Source of the DNA: Agelas oroides
Lineage: Eukaryota > Porifera > Demospongiae > Agelasida > Agelasidae
Reading direction: 5' to 3'
Length of the DNA stretch: 64,000 nucleotides
Assembly (NCBI GenBank): GCA_949130485.1
Contig: OX422183.1
Coordinates: 23,977,702 to 24,041,701 of the forward strand
The position numbers and the translations under genes are program-made. Every line of letters begins with the position of its first letter. Within the stretch, counting starts at the first letter, position 1. The notes under the pieces are model-generated. The model worked only from the letters and a program-made list of their open reading frames with translations, searched no databases and had not been told where the DNA came from. Positions 24,421-35,965 of this stretch are shown in pieces.

Positions 24421-25089
24421 TGTAAAGGGTTATCAACTGCTTTAGTAAAGAGACTGGGAGAGCACAAAGTCCTTCACTTCAGACATATCAGTTTATGAAA
24501 GCTTCTGTCCCAGTGGACCTCAAGAGGAAGGAAGCTTTTGTGTGAGTTAGTTATGTCATACGATGTATAGCAGTATGAGAGGACATAACAACGTAAGCTG
24601 AGATATCGAGTCATTCTTGCAAAATTTGCAGCATGCTTTCATGACTGAACATCAATATTGAAGGTTGGTACTTGAATCTCGTAAGAGGTGTGGCCCTGCT
24701 AGGGAACCTCCACCTTCTAGGAGGACATATCCCAGGAAGATGCTTACATTTGCAGATGATTACACTGCATGAGTATGTACAAACCATTCTCTCTATTGTG
24801 ATACTAGCAGTGTCATAATATTCCCAAGTGACAATCATACTCTAGCTTCATCATGCATACATATATTGTGTCATTATTACTCCTTACCTCACCCACGTTT
24901 TATCAAGACTTTCTACCAGCAGTTGATTACAGCATCAGCTTGATTATGTGGTGGTCTGTGCATATTCATCCCGGACATTTACATGACATGCCATAACCTT
25001 ATAATCTGATGATCGTACCCTTCATCATAGTTGTAAACATTTACCATTGATTACATCCACGAGCTTGATTATATGGTGGTGTGTGCATA

Positions 25090-25240
25090 TTACTCCTGGT
25101 GGAATAGTTTGGATCCTGGGATACTCAACAAGAAAGGGGAGAGGGGTGCAGTGTCATGTGCTCATTTCAGTACTGTTCAAGATATAATCAGAGTTGGGAT
25201 CCTGGAATATTCTGACAAAGAGGAAATAGGGGGGTGGTGT

Positions 25241-25288
<48 letters not shown>

Positions 25289-25745
25289 ATTGGACATGTA
25301 CTAATCCTGGTACTATCCCATGATAGTCTTGGGATCTCAGTATACTCTGACAAGGGGGTGCAGTGTGCATGTGCTCGTCCTAATACTGTCCCAAGTATCT
25401 TGATACACTGACAAGGAGGTGCAGTGTGCATGTGGTCATCCTGGTACTGTCCCAAGTATCTTGATACACTGACAAGGGGGTGCAGTGTGCATGTGGTCAT
25501 CTTGGTACTGTTCCGAGTATCTTGATACACTGACAAGGGGGTGCAGTGTGCATGTGGTCATCCTGGTACTGTCCCGAGTATCTTGATACACTGACAAGGG
25601 GGTGCAGTGTGCATGTGGTCATCCTGGTACAGTCCCGGTATCTCAGGATGCTCGGGATACTCATGACAAGGGGTGCATGCAGTGTGCTGTACTGTATCAG
25701 GATGGTAAGAGTATTTCAGGATCTCGGGATACTCTGACATAAGGG
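25090..25745 (+). repeat. Minisatellite of about 60 bp with an internal poly-G run
   Basis: The unit is CTGACAAGGGGGTGCAGTGT, then GCATGTGGTCATCCTGGTAC, then TGTCCCGAGTATCTTGATACA. At least four near-identical units lie between about 25380 and 25640, with diverged units on both sides. A GT run followed by more than 25 G interrupts it at 25236-25288. Confidence 0.9.
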
Positions 25746-27393
25746 GGCTGGTGTGATCTTCAGAAACAAATGTCACCATGACAACCGTTCGTACAATGTA
25801 CATCTTAAGAATGGCCACTGGACATGTGTGGCCCTGGTGGGGCTAACAAAATCTGAAAGTGGATATAGATATGCACATGTGTTCTGGTTCTTGAGAGTTC
25901 AGTTGTATAACAGGGAGCGCCCCCTTCCTACATCAGAAGCACTCAATGCTGGCATGGACTTGCAGTTCCGTGCAAGGTGTCCGCAGGCCGCCCACATCTG
26001 AAACACCGTGCTGGTTTGGGTCAACGGGAACCCATGGCAGCCAGTTCCTCTGACACTTGGAAGACGGCCTCTTCCAGCCTCACAAGGTGCTGCTCACTCA
26101 GCAACCTGATTCACCGGTACCATTGCTAAGTGGTAAATCAACCGGAGTTCCCTGCTTTGGCTATCATCTGGTGGTAGGTTGGAATGCAATCTTTTCTGGG
26201 AGTGCCGACATGAAATGAAGGCACAGAAGGAAGGCCTAGTGAGGCCCTGTCCAGTAGCTTCTTGATGCCTCTAGCCAGTTTGTCTACACTTTCTCAATCG
26301 CCTAGCCACCTTTTGGAGAGTTTGTCTCGGGTGCTTAATCTGTTCTCGTCTTTGTCAGGACTCAATCTCTCCAGGATGGTCTTCTTCAAGCTAGGGTACA
26401 TTTGTGTCTGCTCCCCAGACAGGGCGTCAAATATGGCCCAAGCTCAGCTGCACAGGAGGGTGGGCAGCTTCAGGAGCTTCTTCTCATCGTTCCATTCATT
26501 GGTGTCAGTGCAGATCTCGAACCGTTTGATCATGAACCAGGACCTCACATCGCCATCTTGGAGGGGTTCAGGGAGAGCTAATCCGACACCAGATACCATT
26601 CTCCTGGGTTTCGGCACCAGTGTATTAATGTCAATGGAAAGATTCTCTTTGAAACTCAATCGGACAATCAGGGACATGTGCCTTGCAAAACTGGTTAGAT
26701 CATGAAACTAAAAAAAAGGACATGCACAGGGAACATCACACATGTAACTAGTACACTGAATTTCAGTAGGGCATTTTTTGATTTTGTTTATTCATTCCCT
26801 TGGCGGTTCATACACCATTACCGTGAGAAAACAGGATGACAATGTAACACTACCTTTCCATTGGTCTAATATTTATATCTGGCATACCTCCAACCAGCCA
26901 TGAATCATATATCAATATTCGAGGCTTATTAGCTCTTCTTCACTATAGCTGCTCAGCTAGTGCCATAGTGCAATAATAATATTGGTATCAGGTACCATGT
27001 AATGCTGGATTGTGGATGCAGTCCGTTAAATGGTATGCTTGGCCATGCAGTGAGAGACCTGGGAATAGGAAACTGCATTTGCTGTAACATAGGGCACTGT
27101 ACTTGTTCTTTAAAACATTTAATTATATAATTATGTATGCAGATGCAGTTGTCACAAAAAGCTGTAAGCTGCATCTCATATGGCCCATAGGCTATAAGAT
27201 CTAGCTGATTGTACATATGCCCTTTAGCATTCTCCTGGCAATATATAGGATGGAGTGGTACACCCCTAGAAACACCTGTGTTTGAATAGCAATTATCATA
27301 GTGCCATTGAGCTTAACCACATAGTTACCAATCCTAGCTAGTTACTACCCTATAGCTCTATGTGCTGTTAAAGGGACTACCAAAGGCACCCCC

Positions 27394-27575
27394 ACCATCT
27401 GGATAGGATGACGTAGGCAATCATGGATCAGCAGTGAATGTGCTAAACTGTGAAAACACAGCAGTGAAGAGGCAGGCTTTTTGCTAGTACACTAGCACCT
27501 ACAATGGCTTCATATTAAGTACCTGCTATGGATATTCACTGCTGATTTGCCTATGTCATCCTATCCAGATGGGTG
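27394..27575. mobile_element. TIR MITE, 182 bp
   Basis: CATCTGGATAGGATGACGTA with GATCAGCAGTGAAT pairs with ATTCACTGCTGAT and ATGTCATCCTATCCAGATG at the right end. Confidence 0.75.
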
Positions 27576-28042
27576 TTATAGAAACCATAATTATGGGAGT
27601 TGCATGTAATAAACTCTTGTTCTAACGTATAATAATGTATATACACAGTAGCCTGGGACAATATACTTAAAGTGTACAAGTGGATTAGGTGTCCAGTTGA
27701 GTTTGGATTGGAATAGAATAGAGAAAACCAATGTTTCATCTTACAGAACAGAACACTGTGTAGCTACCCATAGCTTTTTGAAACTGAAATGAACTCAGAG
27801 TAGGAAAATTGTGTGATTATTAAATCTTGATTTTCTCAGGCTTATATATGACTTAGCTACCTGATGTCTTCTAATACCTTGTGCTGCCTTTCTCTGTCTT
27901 TATTCTCAACCGCACTGAATCTTTTTGAAAACTTACACACATGGCCTCGCAAAAATCACATGCAAAAATGGGGTGTGGTCACTGTAAATCACATGAATTA
28001 TGATGTAGTGGAAGTAAATGGCCCCGACCCCCGAATGTTACC

Positions 28043-28084
28043 AGGCTCTTTCCTCTATGAGAAAGAGCCTGGGTACGAGGCTAA
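28043..28084. mobile_element. Small palindromic MITE, CCCAGGCTC family
   Basis: ACCAGGCTCTTTCCTC pairs with GAAAGAGCCTGGGTACGAGG. The right end GGGTACGAGGCTA matches the 37454 and 57937 copies. Confidence 0.6.
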
Positions 28085-28110
28085 CCGAGCACTGTACTGA
28101 ATTGGTACCG

Positions 28111-28584
28111 GTTTGCCTACTCCCATTTGACCTACTCCCATTTGACCTACTCCCATTTCACCTACTTTAGGCCAAAAGTGGTGTTTCACCTACTCTTAAA
28201 AATGATATGAAGGGCTCAGAACCAGAGTGGTCTAACCAAAAACAAACAAGTCACATCACAGGTAATATCAGGTATCATACCTACAAATGCTGGAATATCC
28301 TGTGGCAGGTATACCTACAAATGCTGGAGTATCCTGTGGCAGGTGTACCTAGAAATGTTCTGTGGCAAAGGGTAGCTATACTTGGGTACACATCCTGTAA
28401 GGGTATATACCTTAAAAAGGGTTGGACATATCCTGAGAATTGGTACCTGCAGGTGAGACTAACTCCCGTTTGGCCTACTCTATTAGTGCATTTCTCTTCA
28501 AAATAGTACTTAGAAACTGATAAATGTTGGGGGTTTTTTTATGAGTAGGCAAAACTGGAGTAGGCAAAACTGGAGTAGGCAAAC
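28111..28584. mobile_element. Element with inverted arrays of GCCTACTCC
   Basis: The left end has four direct copies of CCTACTCCCATTTGA-like units after GTTTGCCTACTCC. The right end has three copies of GGAGTAGGCAAAACT and ends GGAGTAGGCAAAC. The interior includes a repeat (CAGAACCAGAGTGGTCTAAC) shared with 11150-11190 and a short CTGGAATATCCTGTGGCAGG tandem. Non-coding. Confidence 0.6.
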
Positions 28585-29744
28585 AGGGAATATCCCTGTG
28601 TATCCATAGCTTTTTGAAACTGGGTAAACCAAAAAAGAACTCAGAGTGGGCAAATTTAGACTAATTCACACATGAACAGTCTTATTTTGAAGTTGGATTA
28701 GGTGTCCAATTCGAAGTTGGATTAAGTTTCCAGGTTTGGATTGAAAGTGAAGTTTTGCATGGAATAACTCTATTTACCGATACTTAGACTGTGTGTTTCA
28801 AAATTACTCTAGGTTATCATTTTGTTGTCAAGTTTATGTAGTGCACCTTCATGCAATACACCTGCATGGGAGTGTAACTGTAACAATACAGTCTCACCTG
28901 ACATAGGTGCCTCTACCCAGCAAGTAGTGTGTTAAGATTGCTTATTCCAACACTTATATATACTAGTTCACATTAACAACTGCAGGTGACTACAGCAACC
29001 AAAGTGTTGTTTCTGCACTCACAGCTATTGAAAGTACAGCACAACTGGTGTCAAAACAACGACACATTTTTAACAGTGATATATATATGTGTGTGTGTGT
29101 GTGCATGCAGGGTATAATCCGCTATCGTACATTTACACTTGTTGGCCTGCCACTGCCAGTGTTAACACACCATTGGTCCCATTACATGGAATGAGTTTAT
29201 CATCTATGTGGCCAGTGTGCTGTGCACTCTTGTACATTCGTTGCAGGGTATACAGTGAGTTGACAAAGTGTATCTTAAGTTGAAGAAGGGAGGGAATTAC
29301 AGAAGGTCCATTCAATCTGATGCTGTCTGATGTTGTAGTTTCATATAATTAATGCCATTTCGATTATGAAAGGTGTTCAGTATGGACTTTGAACACCTTC
29401 CGTATCTGTTAACCAGGGGCATAACTTGATCTGAAGCTACAGGATCAACTACAATGTCTTTAGTAGGGTATATACGCCTTTGATGCTAGTCTCCTTGCAT
29501 GGGCTTTTTGGAGCATTTCAAAGTACAGTCTATAGTTTAGTATTCATTGAAACTTATCACACTGGCAATTAGGATAGCTAGATTTTGTCCCATGGAGTCA
29601 ATCTACCAACTTTTTGCATGGTTGTGAAGAAGTGGACAATCAAGGTATGGCAATGATACAAGTGAAGGTGAACATACAAAACCTCATCCAGAGCGTTCCT
29701 GCATTTGTACATCAAGGGAAATGCCACAAGTGTAGAGAGATTCC

Positions 29745-29970
29745 TACACAGATGTTCAGTGGTTACTATAACTGCAACATCATGGTTGTTATTGATGCAA
29801 ACAGGTGTGACCCCTTCCTTAGTGGTTACTAACTGCAACTTCCTGGTTGAATGATGGTCTGGGAAGCTTCCTCTGTGGTTGCCTTATATTAGCAATACAT
29901 AATCACTGTCTCTTCAGTTTGTCTGCATGCAACCATGCAGGGTAACCACTCTGTGGTTAAAACAACCAAT
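29745..29970. mobile_element. Partial copy of the GGTTGTTTTAACCAC MITE
   Basis: TGTTCAGTGGTTACTATAAC, GGTGTGACCCCTTCC and the end GTGGTTAAAACAACCAAT all match the element at 9356-9710. The left end was not found. Confidence 0.65.
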
Positions 29971-30084
29971 TTGTTCTTGCAGTGATATATATTATATATA
30001 TTATCTACTCATATATCAGAATCGTGTGAGGCTTCTGTTGTCATCTGTGAACTAAGTCTGAAGTTTATCCGTATGGAATTTCAT

Positions 30085-31263
30085 CAGGTTATCCCCCAAT
30101 TGTAACAATAGGCATAGCATTTGTTGCAGCACTGAAAAATGGCAGTCATCATACAATATTTGGGAACTGTGTCCCATGGAAGGCTTCTTTGTGAATCCAT
30201 AAATTTCAACATCAGTTAGCTAAGGTACTGCCCTGAATTTTGCAGGACAACTAGACTGGGTTACATAAGAGGCTATTTTAGTGAGAAAGTTTTTATTTCT
30301 TCTTTTGAGTGGCGCCTAGTGTAGAAGACAGTCCAAACTGCTTTCTTCATGATTTTCAAAATTGGTTTGGATCTCTTTACTGCAATTATTACATTTGGTG
30401 GTAGTACTGCTATATTGATTTTGTAGTTGGAGTGACGTCGACGGTTCAGAAGGAAGATGATTAAATCTTATAACTTGCCATGTTTTTCAGGCATGGGTAC
30501 GTAAAGCTTGAACCTCACAGCTCTTAATTAGGCAAAGAGCAATGGAAAAAATTGTTCCAAATTACCCCACCTTACGTACCTTACATTCTCACTAGTATTC
30601 ATCACAAATTGCCACACTGGCAGTTGGGACATATTTTACCTCATTATGGAATCCATTAACTTTTGTATCATCGTGGACATTCAACATAGGCCAATGGTGC
30701 AAGCATATACCTAATCTATGGAGTCCTCACATTTATACATCAGGGGAAATGCCACTACATATAGTATAGAGGAATTCTTACTCTACTTACGTGTGTGAGG
30801 TTTCTGTTGCCAAAACAAAGTTCATGGTTTACAGACACAGAGTTTCATCAGCTTATCTTCTAGTCTCATTCCCAGACTCTCAGTACGTACAGTAGATGCA
30901 TGTGAGGCTTGCTGAGGGTCTGGGAATGAGACTACTTATCTTCTAATTGTGACACAAGCCATCGCATTTGTTGCATCAAAGCAAAATAGCAGTCATGACA
31001 CAATGTTGGGGAACTGCATTCTATGGAAGGATCACCCGTAAATTTCACCATAACTTAGCTAAGGTACTGCCTGAGGACAGCAAGACTGGGTAGGTTGATT
31101 TAGTAAGAAAGGTTTTCCTCTTGCCTGGGTCTGGAACCGCTTCTCCTCTTATGCCTAATAGACCAGAATTTTACCTGGGCGGGTAAGGAACCGCCACTGA
31201 TGCCTGGTGCCTAATGTAGAAGACAGTCCATACTGCTTTCTTCATGATTTTCACAATTGGACT
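30085..31263. repeat. Direct segmental duplication (about 280-bp unit)
   Basis: 30085-30365 and about 30840-31263 align over CATTTGTTGCA, TTAGCTAAGGTACTGCC, GTAGAAGACAGTCCA and CTGCTTTCTTCATGATTTTC. The second copy carries a MITE (30861-30934) and an extra segment near 31120-31200 that the first lacks. Confidence 0.75.
30861..30934. mobile_element. Palindromic MITE with 9-bp target duplication
   Basis: It begins TAGTCTCATTCCCAGACTCT and ends AGGGTCTGGGAATGAGACTA. It is flanked by CTTATCTTC on both sides (30852-30860 and 30935-30943). A 9-bp duplication is characteristic of Mutator-like elements. The empty site is visible in the neighbouring duplicate copy. Confidence 0.85.
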
Positions 31264-33164
31264 ACATCACCTTATTATAGTATACTCTGTGTCTGAAATG
31301 GCAGGTCTCATGATAAAGAAATACAAACACTATCAGTAGCTAGTTTGTTTGTTTACCCATTTCTGCATGACAAACACAATGCCATACATCAAGTTACACC
31401 CACACGTTTGTGCCATGCCCATCTTCTGTCATGGCTGGTACTAACATTGAAGCATAAACCTGATGAAATTCACTGTCTGCAGCATGCAGACATTTGTGTT
31501 TGTTTACAGACGGCACTTCGACACTGAGAAGAGTAATTTTCAAAAGATATAATCCAGGAATTTACATAGCTTTATAGCAGTCCTGGAACTTGATCTCTCA
31601 CACAAATCCTTCTGAAATTAAACTGACCTTTGTTTAATTACTTAGATCCAATCCCACCTTGAAATGGCCCCCAAAACACAATAGTAAATGCCCCGATTGA
31701 AACTCTGGCCAAGCTGATCTTTGAAAGAAATCGCCACACATCCAGCACAAATGTGGGATAAAAAGAATAAACAAAATACTGAGGAGTGCAATTTGAAGGT
31801 CACGACTTCCACTAAATACAACCTTTCTGGCTGAATAGGGACATCAAAACAAAAGTATAACATAGGAGAGCAAGAACATTACACACAGACATCAGTCTGG
31901 AAACTTCTTAGCCAATTCAGGTGTTAAAGCAAGGAGTGTAAATTGAACTGCTTTAAAAGACTATGAAGGAATTATACTGCCAGTGAAATGTTACTTAACC
32001 ATATCTAATCTCAGGTACATGACACATCATCAAGTTCAAAAAGATGCAGGCTTCTAATTTGAATTATAAAGTGTTGTGAGAAGCTGTAATTTAGTAGCTA
32101 TCCCCTTTCAGGAGGTTTGATCTTACATGCACATCTGCCACAGCCACTGGAGGAGTTCCTTGGTTGTAGCTATGGTTATGTGGTAGCATGCCAGGAATAA
32201 TGCCAAATAGAAGAGACTGATTTAACCAAAATGCTCCACAATGGATGGTGAAGAAAAGCTAGCATTCCTTGGATAATAGTCATGCTGATGCAACTTAAAA
32301 ATGTGGTTGACGTAGTCCAAGTCCTTATATACATGCAGTGATTGGACACAACCTTTACATGGATTGTTGTTTGTAGCTAGCTACATCTCTGTAATTTGGG
32401 AGAGATGTTTGATCATCAGCTGGCGAGCCCAAGCAACCAGCAAATAACACCGCTGGCAAGTTTGCAATGCACACATATTATTAGCCAGCTTTGGCAGTAG
32501 TCATGGAGGCTAAAGTTTTATTTTCACTGAACTGGGTTGTGCTGCATTATGAGCCGTATGTTGTCAACTGCATCCTAGTGAATCCACTTGAGTGCACATA
32601 TGTACTACATGGACGGATGTACACTATGAGCTCATGCATACACACAGTGAGTTCACAGGGATCTAGTTTAGCATTCTTGAGAGACTAATACTTATGCACT
32701 ATTCATGACAAGTAATCATGACAAATATTCATTTTGTATCCCCCATCATGAATATGCTAAAAAGACCACAGCCTGATCACATGTCACATGCTTCACCTTA
32801 TCCCATAGCTGCGAAATCAGAGCTAATATATTTATAACTCTAGCAATAACCTAAAGACCTGTTCAGGTACTTACGGTATATTGGTATCAAAATTATCCAC
32901 CAGTTAAGTGTGTAAACTGCATAACTTTGTACTAGCTAACAAGCATGCATATTCCTAGCTATTAGCTTCATACTATTAACAAGAATACAATTGTAATGGA
33001 ATAATGCTTAAAAGATGATGCTAAGATTGTTTTTTCACTGACGAAAAGCAAAGTATGCACTGGACAAGGGATGCTAGCTACATATCCCCACAATGATGGC
33101 GAGGGGAGACTGTTTACAGCGCCACGGATGGTCCGGAGGACTAAGTATTCTGCTATGGCAATTT
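31264..33164. other. Intergenic region upstream of copy 2; nothing recognised
   Basis: Short open frames only (for example 31642-31863 minus). I see no known family. Confidence 0.4.
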
Positions 33165-33170
33165 GATGGA

Positions 33171-33210
33171 GCCCCCATATCACGCTGACATCGGAAGTTA
33201 CATGGCCAAT
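33171..33210 (+). promoter_or_regulatory. Conserved promoter segment of copy 2 with CCAAT box
   Basis: 33171-33196 begins GCCCCCATAT and matches 8309-8334 upstream of copy 1 at 21 of 26 positions. CCAAT follows at 33206-33210. Conservation between paralogues suggests a shared control element, but this is inferred. Confidence 0.5.
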
Positions 33211-33314
33211 TAGGGCGGTACCACGTGGGATTGCGTGAAAGGCAGCATCCGCAACATCTTGCGAACATAATATTTTGTGCACGCAGCTGTGCTAGCGTTG
33301 AATTGACCGCCACG

Positions 33315-35932
33315 ATGAGGTCTCTGCTGTATCTGCTGGCTCTGCTTCCCCTCGTTCTCGGTAACCTCTCCACCAGGTATGCCTTCAGTTCCACCCTTTA
33401 TAACAGGAATGGAGATACGTACGTGCTCCACTGGAACTTCAGCACTGCGGACCGCACAATCGCATTTGCAGTGAACGTCAGTACGACGGGTTGGGTGGGC
33501 TTCGGTCTCTCGCCCAACGGTGGGATGGTAAACTCCGATGTTGTGATGGGGTGGGTGAGCAACGGACGGACATACTTTCATGTGAGTTACGTTAGATGAA
33601 CAACTACTAAGAGCGGAACTATATGTGCACTTGATAGTCCGTATTATTGCAAAACTCTTGTGAGATCTGCCGCCAGTTGAGCTAAGCGGTGGCAATAGCT
33701 AGTTTGCTACTTCATCCTTCTAGTTGAATAAAAAAAAAATTGTTGTAATTTTTCCGTCGTGACGGTCGGCCAGTAGCTATCAAACTTGTACCTGTAAAAA
33801 TTATTGTGGCCAAAATTGGTTCATATGGTTCCTGTATGCAGAATATATTTGAATTGGTACAGAGGTGACAAGTTCTAAGACGAAACAAAGTGCTAATGAA
33901 ACTTCATCTACACCTGATGAAAAACTACAGTCAGTCTACATGCAGACTTCGAAATTTATTGATTGATTTAGGCAAAGTGGGCACAGGCTCGAACGTACAG
34001 AACACGCTACGAAAGCACAACCTGAGCTACACAGTCCTTCCTGCTCATTGTTATAACTTACAAAATATCCAATCTGCATAGCTATTGTACTCTCAAGCAC
34101 TTATGCAAGTGGCCTAGTGACCACTCTCAGCTGTGATTGATTTTCGATTTTGTCACACAACTATGGGCAGAACAGCCAAGAGCTCCGTAAATTTCTGGAC
34201 AAATTTTAACCCACTCTGACTACGTAGTCAAACTCAAAGTACTTTTCCAGTTATGGTTGAGCAAAGTTGTGATATTGTTCAGTAATCTGCTTGGAAATCC
34301 CAAGGAAGTTCATGGGACTTTCAATGGCAACTGAATGACAGCTGTATTGTGAACTGTTGTGTTGTGTAAGTTTACTGTACTTTTAGTTGACTACTTGTAA
34401 TAAATTATTGCTAATCTGACTTTGTAGGAGGTGGAATAAAATATATGGGAAGCCTGAGGTCTGCATTTAGACTGAGTGTCCTGCATGTCACATTGTGCCA
34501 GCATTTAGCATTACTAACAGCAAAGTCAGTTCAATTATGCATATTACATGACATGAGTTCGATATCTCTAAGGTGATATTTCAATTGTGTGTTACTTGAG
34601 GGATTTATTTATGATACCAGTTTTAAACACATCTTGGTTAATCATGTTTTTCAAAAACGACACATTCAACATTTTTTGGTGAAAAATAGTCACCCCCACT
34701 AGCTAGCTAGATACATGTGGTCGATACATTTTTTTTTTGTTATTTTTTTGGTGAATAATACTAGATCGGCTCCCTGCACTAGAAGTAAAAGAAAAGTGGG
34801 CGGGGATGAGCTTATGCCACTGCAAAAACAAAGTTGTTATTTTAGCTAAGTATTTGGTTACTACAGTTGCGTGACTATCCTTACTATAAAATTTTATGAA
34901 TGCAGTGCTGGAAAAGATTCATGCAGTGGGAGCTGATACATGAATAAACTTTACTAGCCTCCCACAAAATGTTTTACAAGCACTACATTCTTTGAATTAG
35001 AGTAGGAAGGATAGTCACGCAATTGTAGTAACGAAATAATTTGCTAAAACAGCAAATTTGTTTTTACAGTGTGAGATGTCATCATTTGGTTACAGTCATG
35101 CATATTGCTATTTTGTCTGCGTGGTTTACTAACCTGTTTGCCTTACATACATTGGTAACGTATTGTGTGTGTCCAAAATGTGAACACGTGTTGCCTAACC
35201 TTCAGTCATAATTTGCACACACATTGCCTAACAAGGTTGGTGTGTGTATTATAGAATCAACCCCTCTCCTACATGATGCTACACTATTCTAGACAAGGAC
35301 GTCTCATATTTCTATCATGGCGCACGATGACTGCCATATATAGGAATGGCCCCAAAAGAATAAATAATGGTAGCCACATTAAAGAGTGCACAAATGACAC
35401 GCTCAAAATGTTGCATTGTTACTTCATGATGTTGGTTACTTTGCATACACAGCCTTTCAAACTTCAGAGCCAGAAAGATTATTGCAGTTAGCTAATGTAC
35501 TGCTGCTACTAGTGTACTGTTTTGCATTCAGTTGAGCAACAGTACTATCTTATGTATGTGACATTACTCCCTTTCATGAATGTTGACTTTCATAAATATT
35601 GATATAAATGCATGATGACGTCTACATTGGCTACTACTCATGATCATCGTCCTCAATTTTTTTACTGGTCATTGACTGTCTGGATAGGACAATGTTTGGC
35701 TATGTCATAGAGAATTGCACTCATGAGCTGCCAAGAGTTGTCATCAGGTCATTGTAGAAGTATGTACATTTACTTAGAGGACAAGAGCAACCATGCAAGA
35801 TATTTTACCTCTGATGTTGTTCTTGTGAAGTTTAAAGCAGTATTACCAAAATATGATCGCGAGTGCCCACAGACCACCCAATTATAAATAACACTTAGCC
35901 TTCTTGTGTGCCCTCTTTGCATCAGTCATGTA

Positions 35933-35965
<33 letters not shown>

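Larger units (their letters stand above)
23830..26735 (-). mobile_element. Ty3/Gypsy-type LTR retrotransposon fossil, broken
   Basis: Minus-strand fragments of a retroelement. A Gag-like part lies at about 26260-26680, a CCHC zinc-knuckle-like part near 25950-26020, and a protease-like part near 23830-24010. Minisatellite arrays occupy the middle. It is heavily decayed, clearly broken in many places, and no LTR pair was recognised, so it looks old. A short segment at 26628-26735 recurs at 23137-23245. Confidence 0.65.

Noticed and set aside
25177-25536. Minus-strand open frame with a polyproline run
   Set aside because: It reads through the 60-bp minisatellite and poly-G tract. Its length is a by-product of the repeat.
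33225-33314. Upstream in-frame ATG extending monooxygenase copy 2 by 30 residues
   Set aside because: The extension is not shared with copy 1 and would bury the signal peptide. The ATG at 33315 aligns with the copy 1 start.
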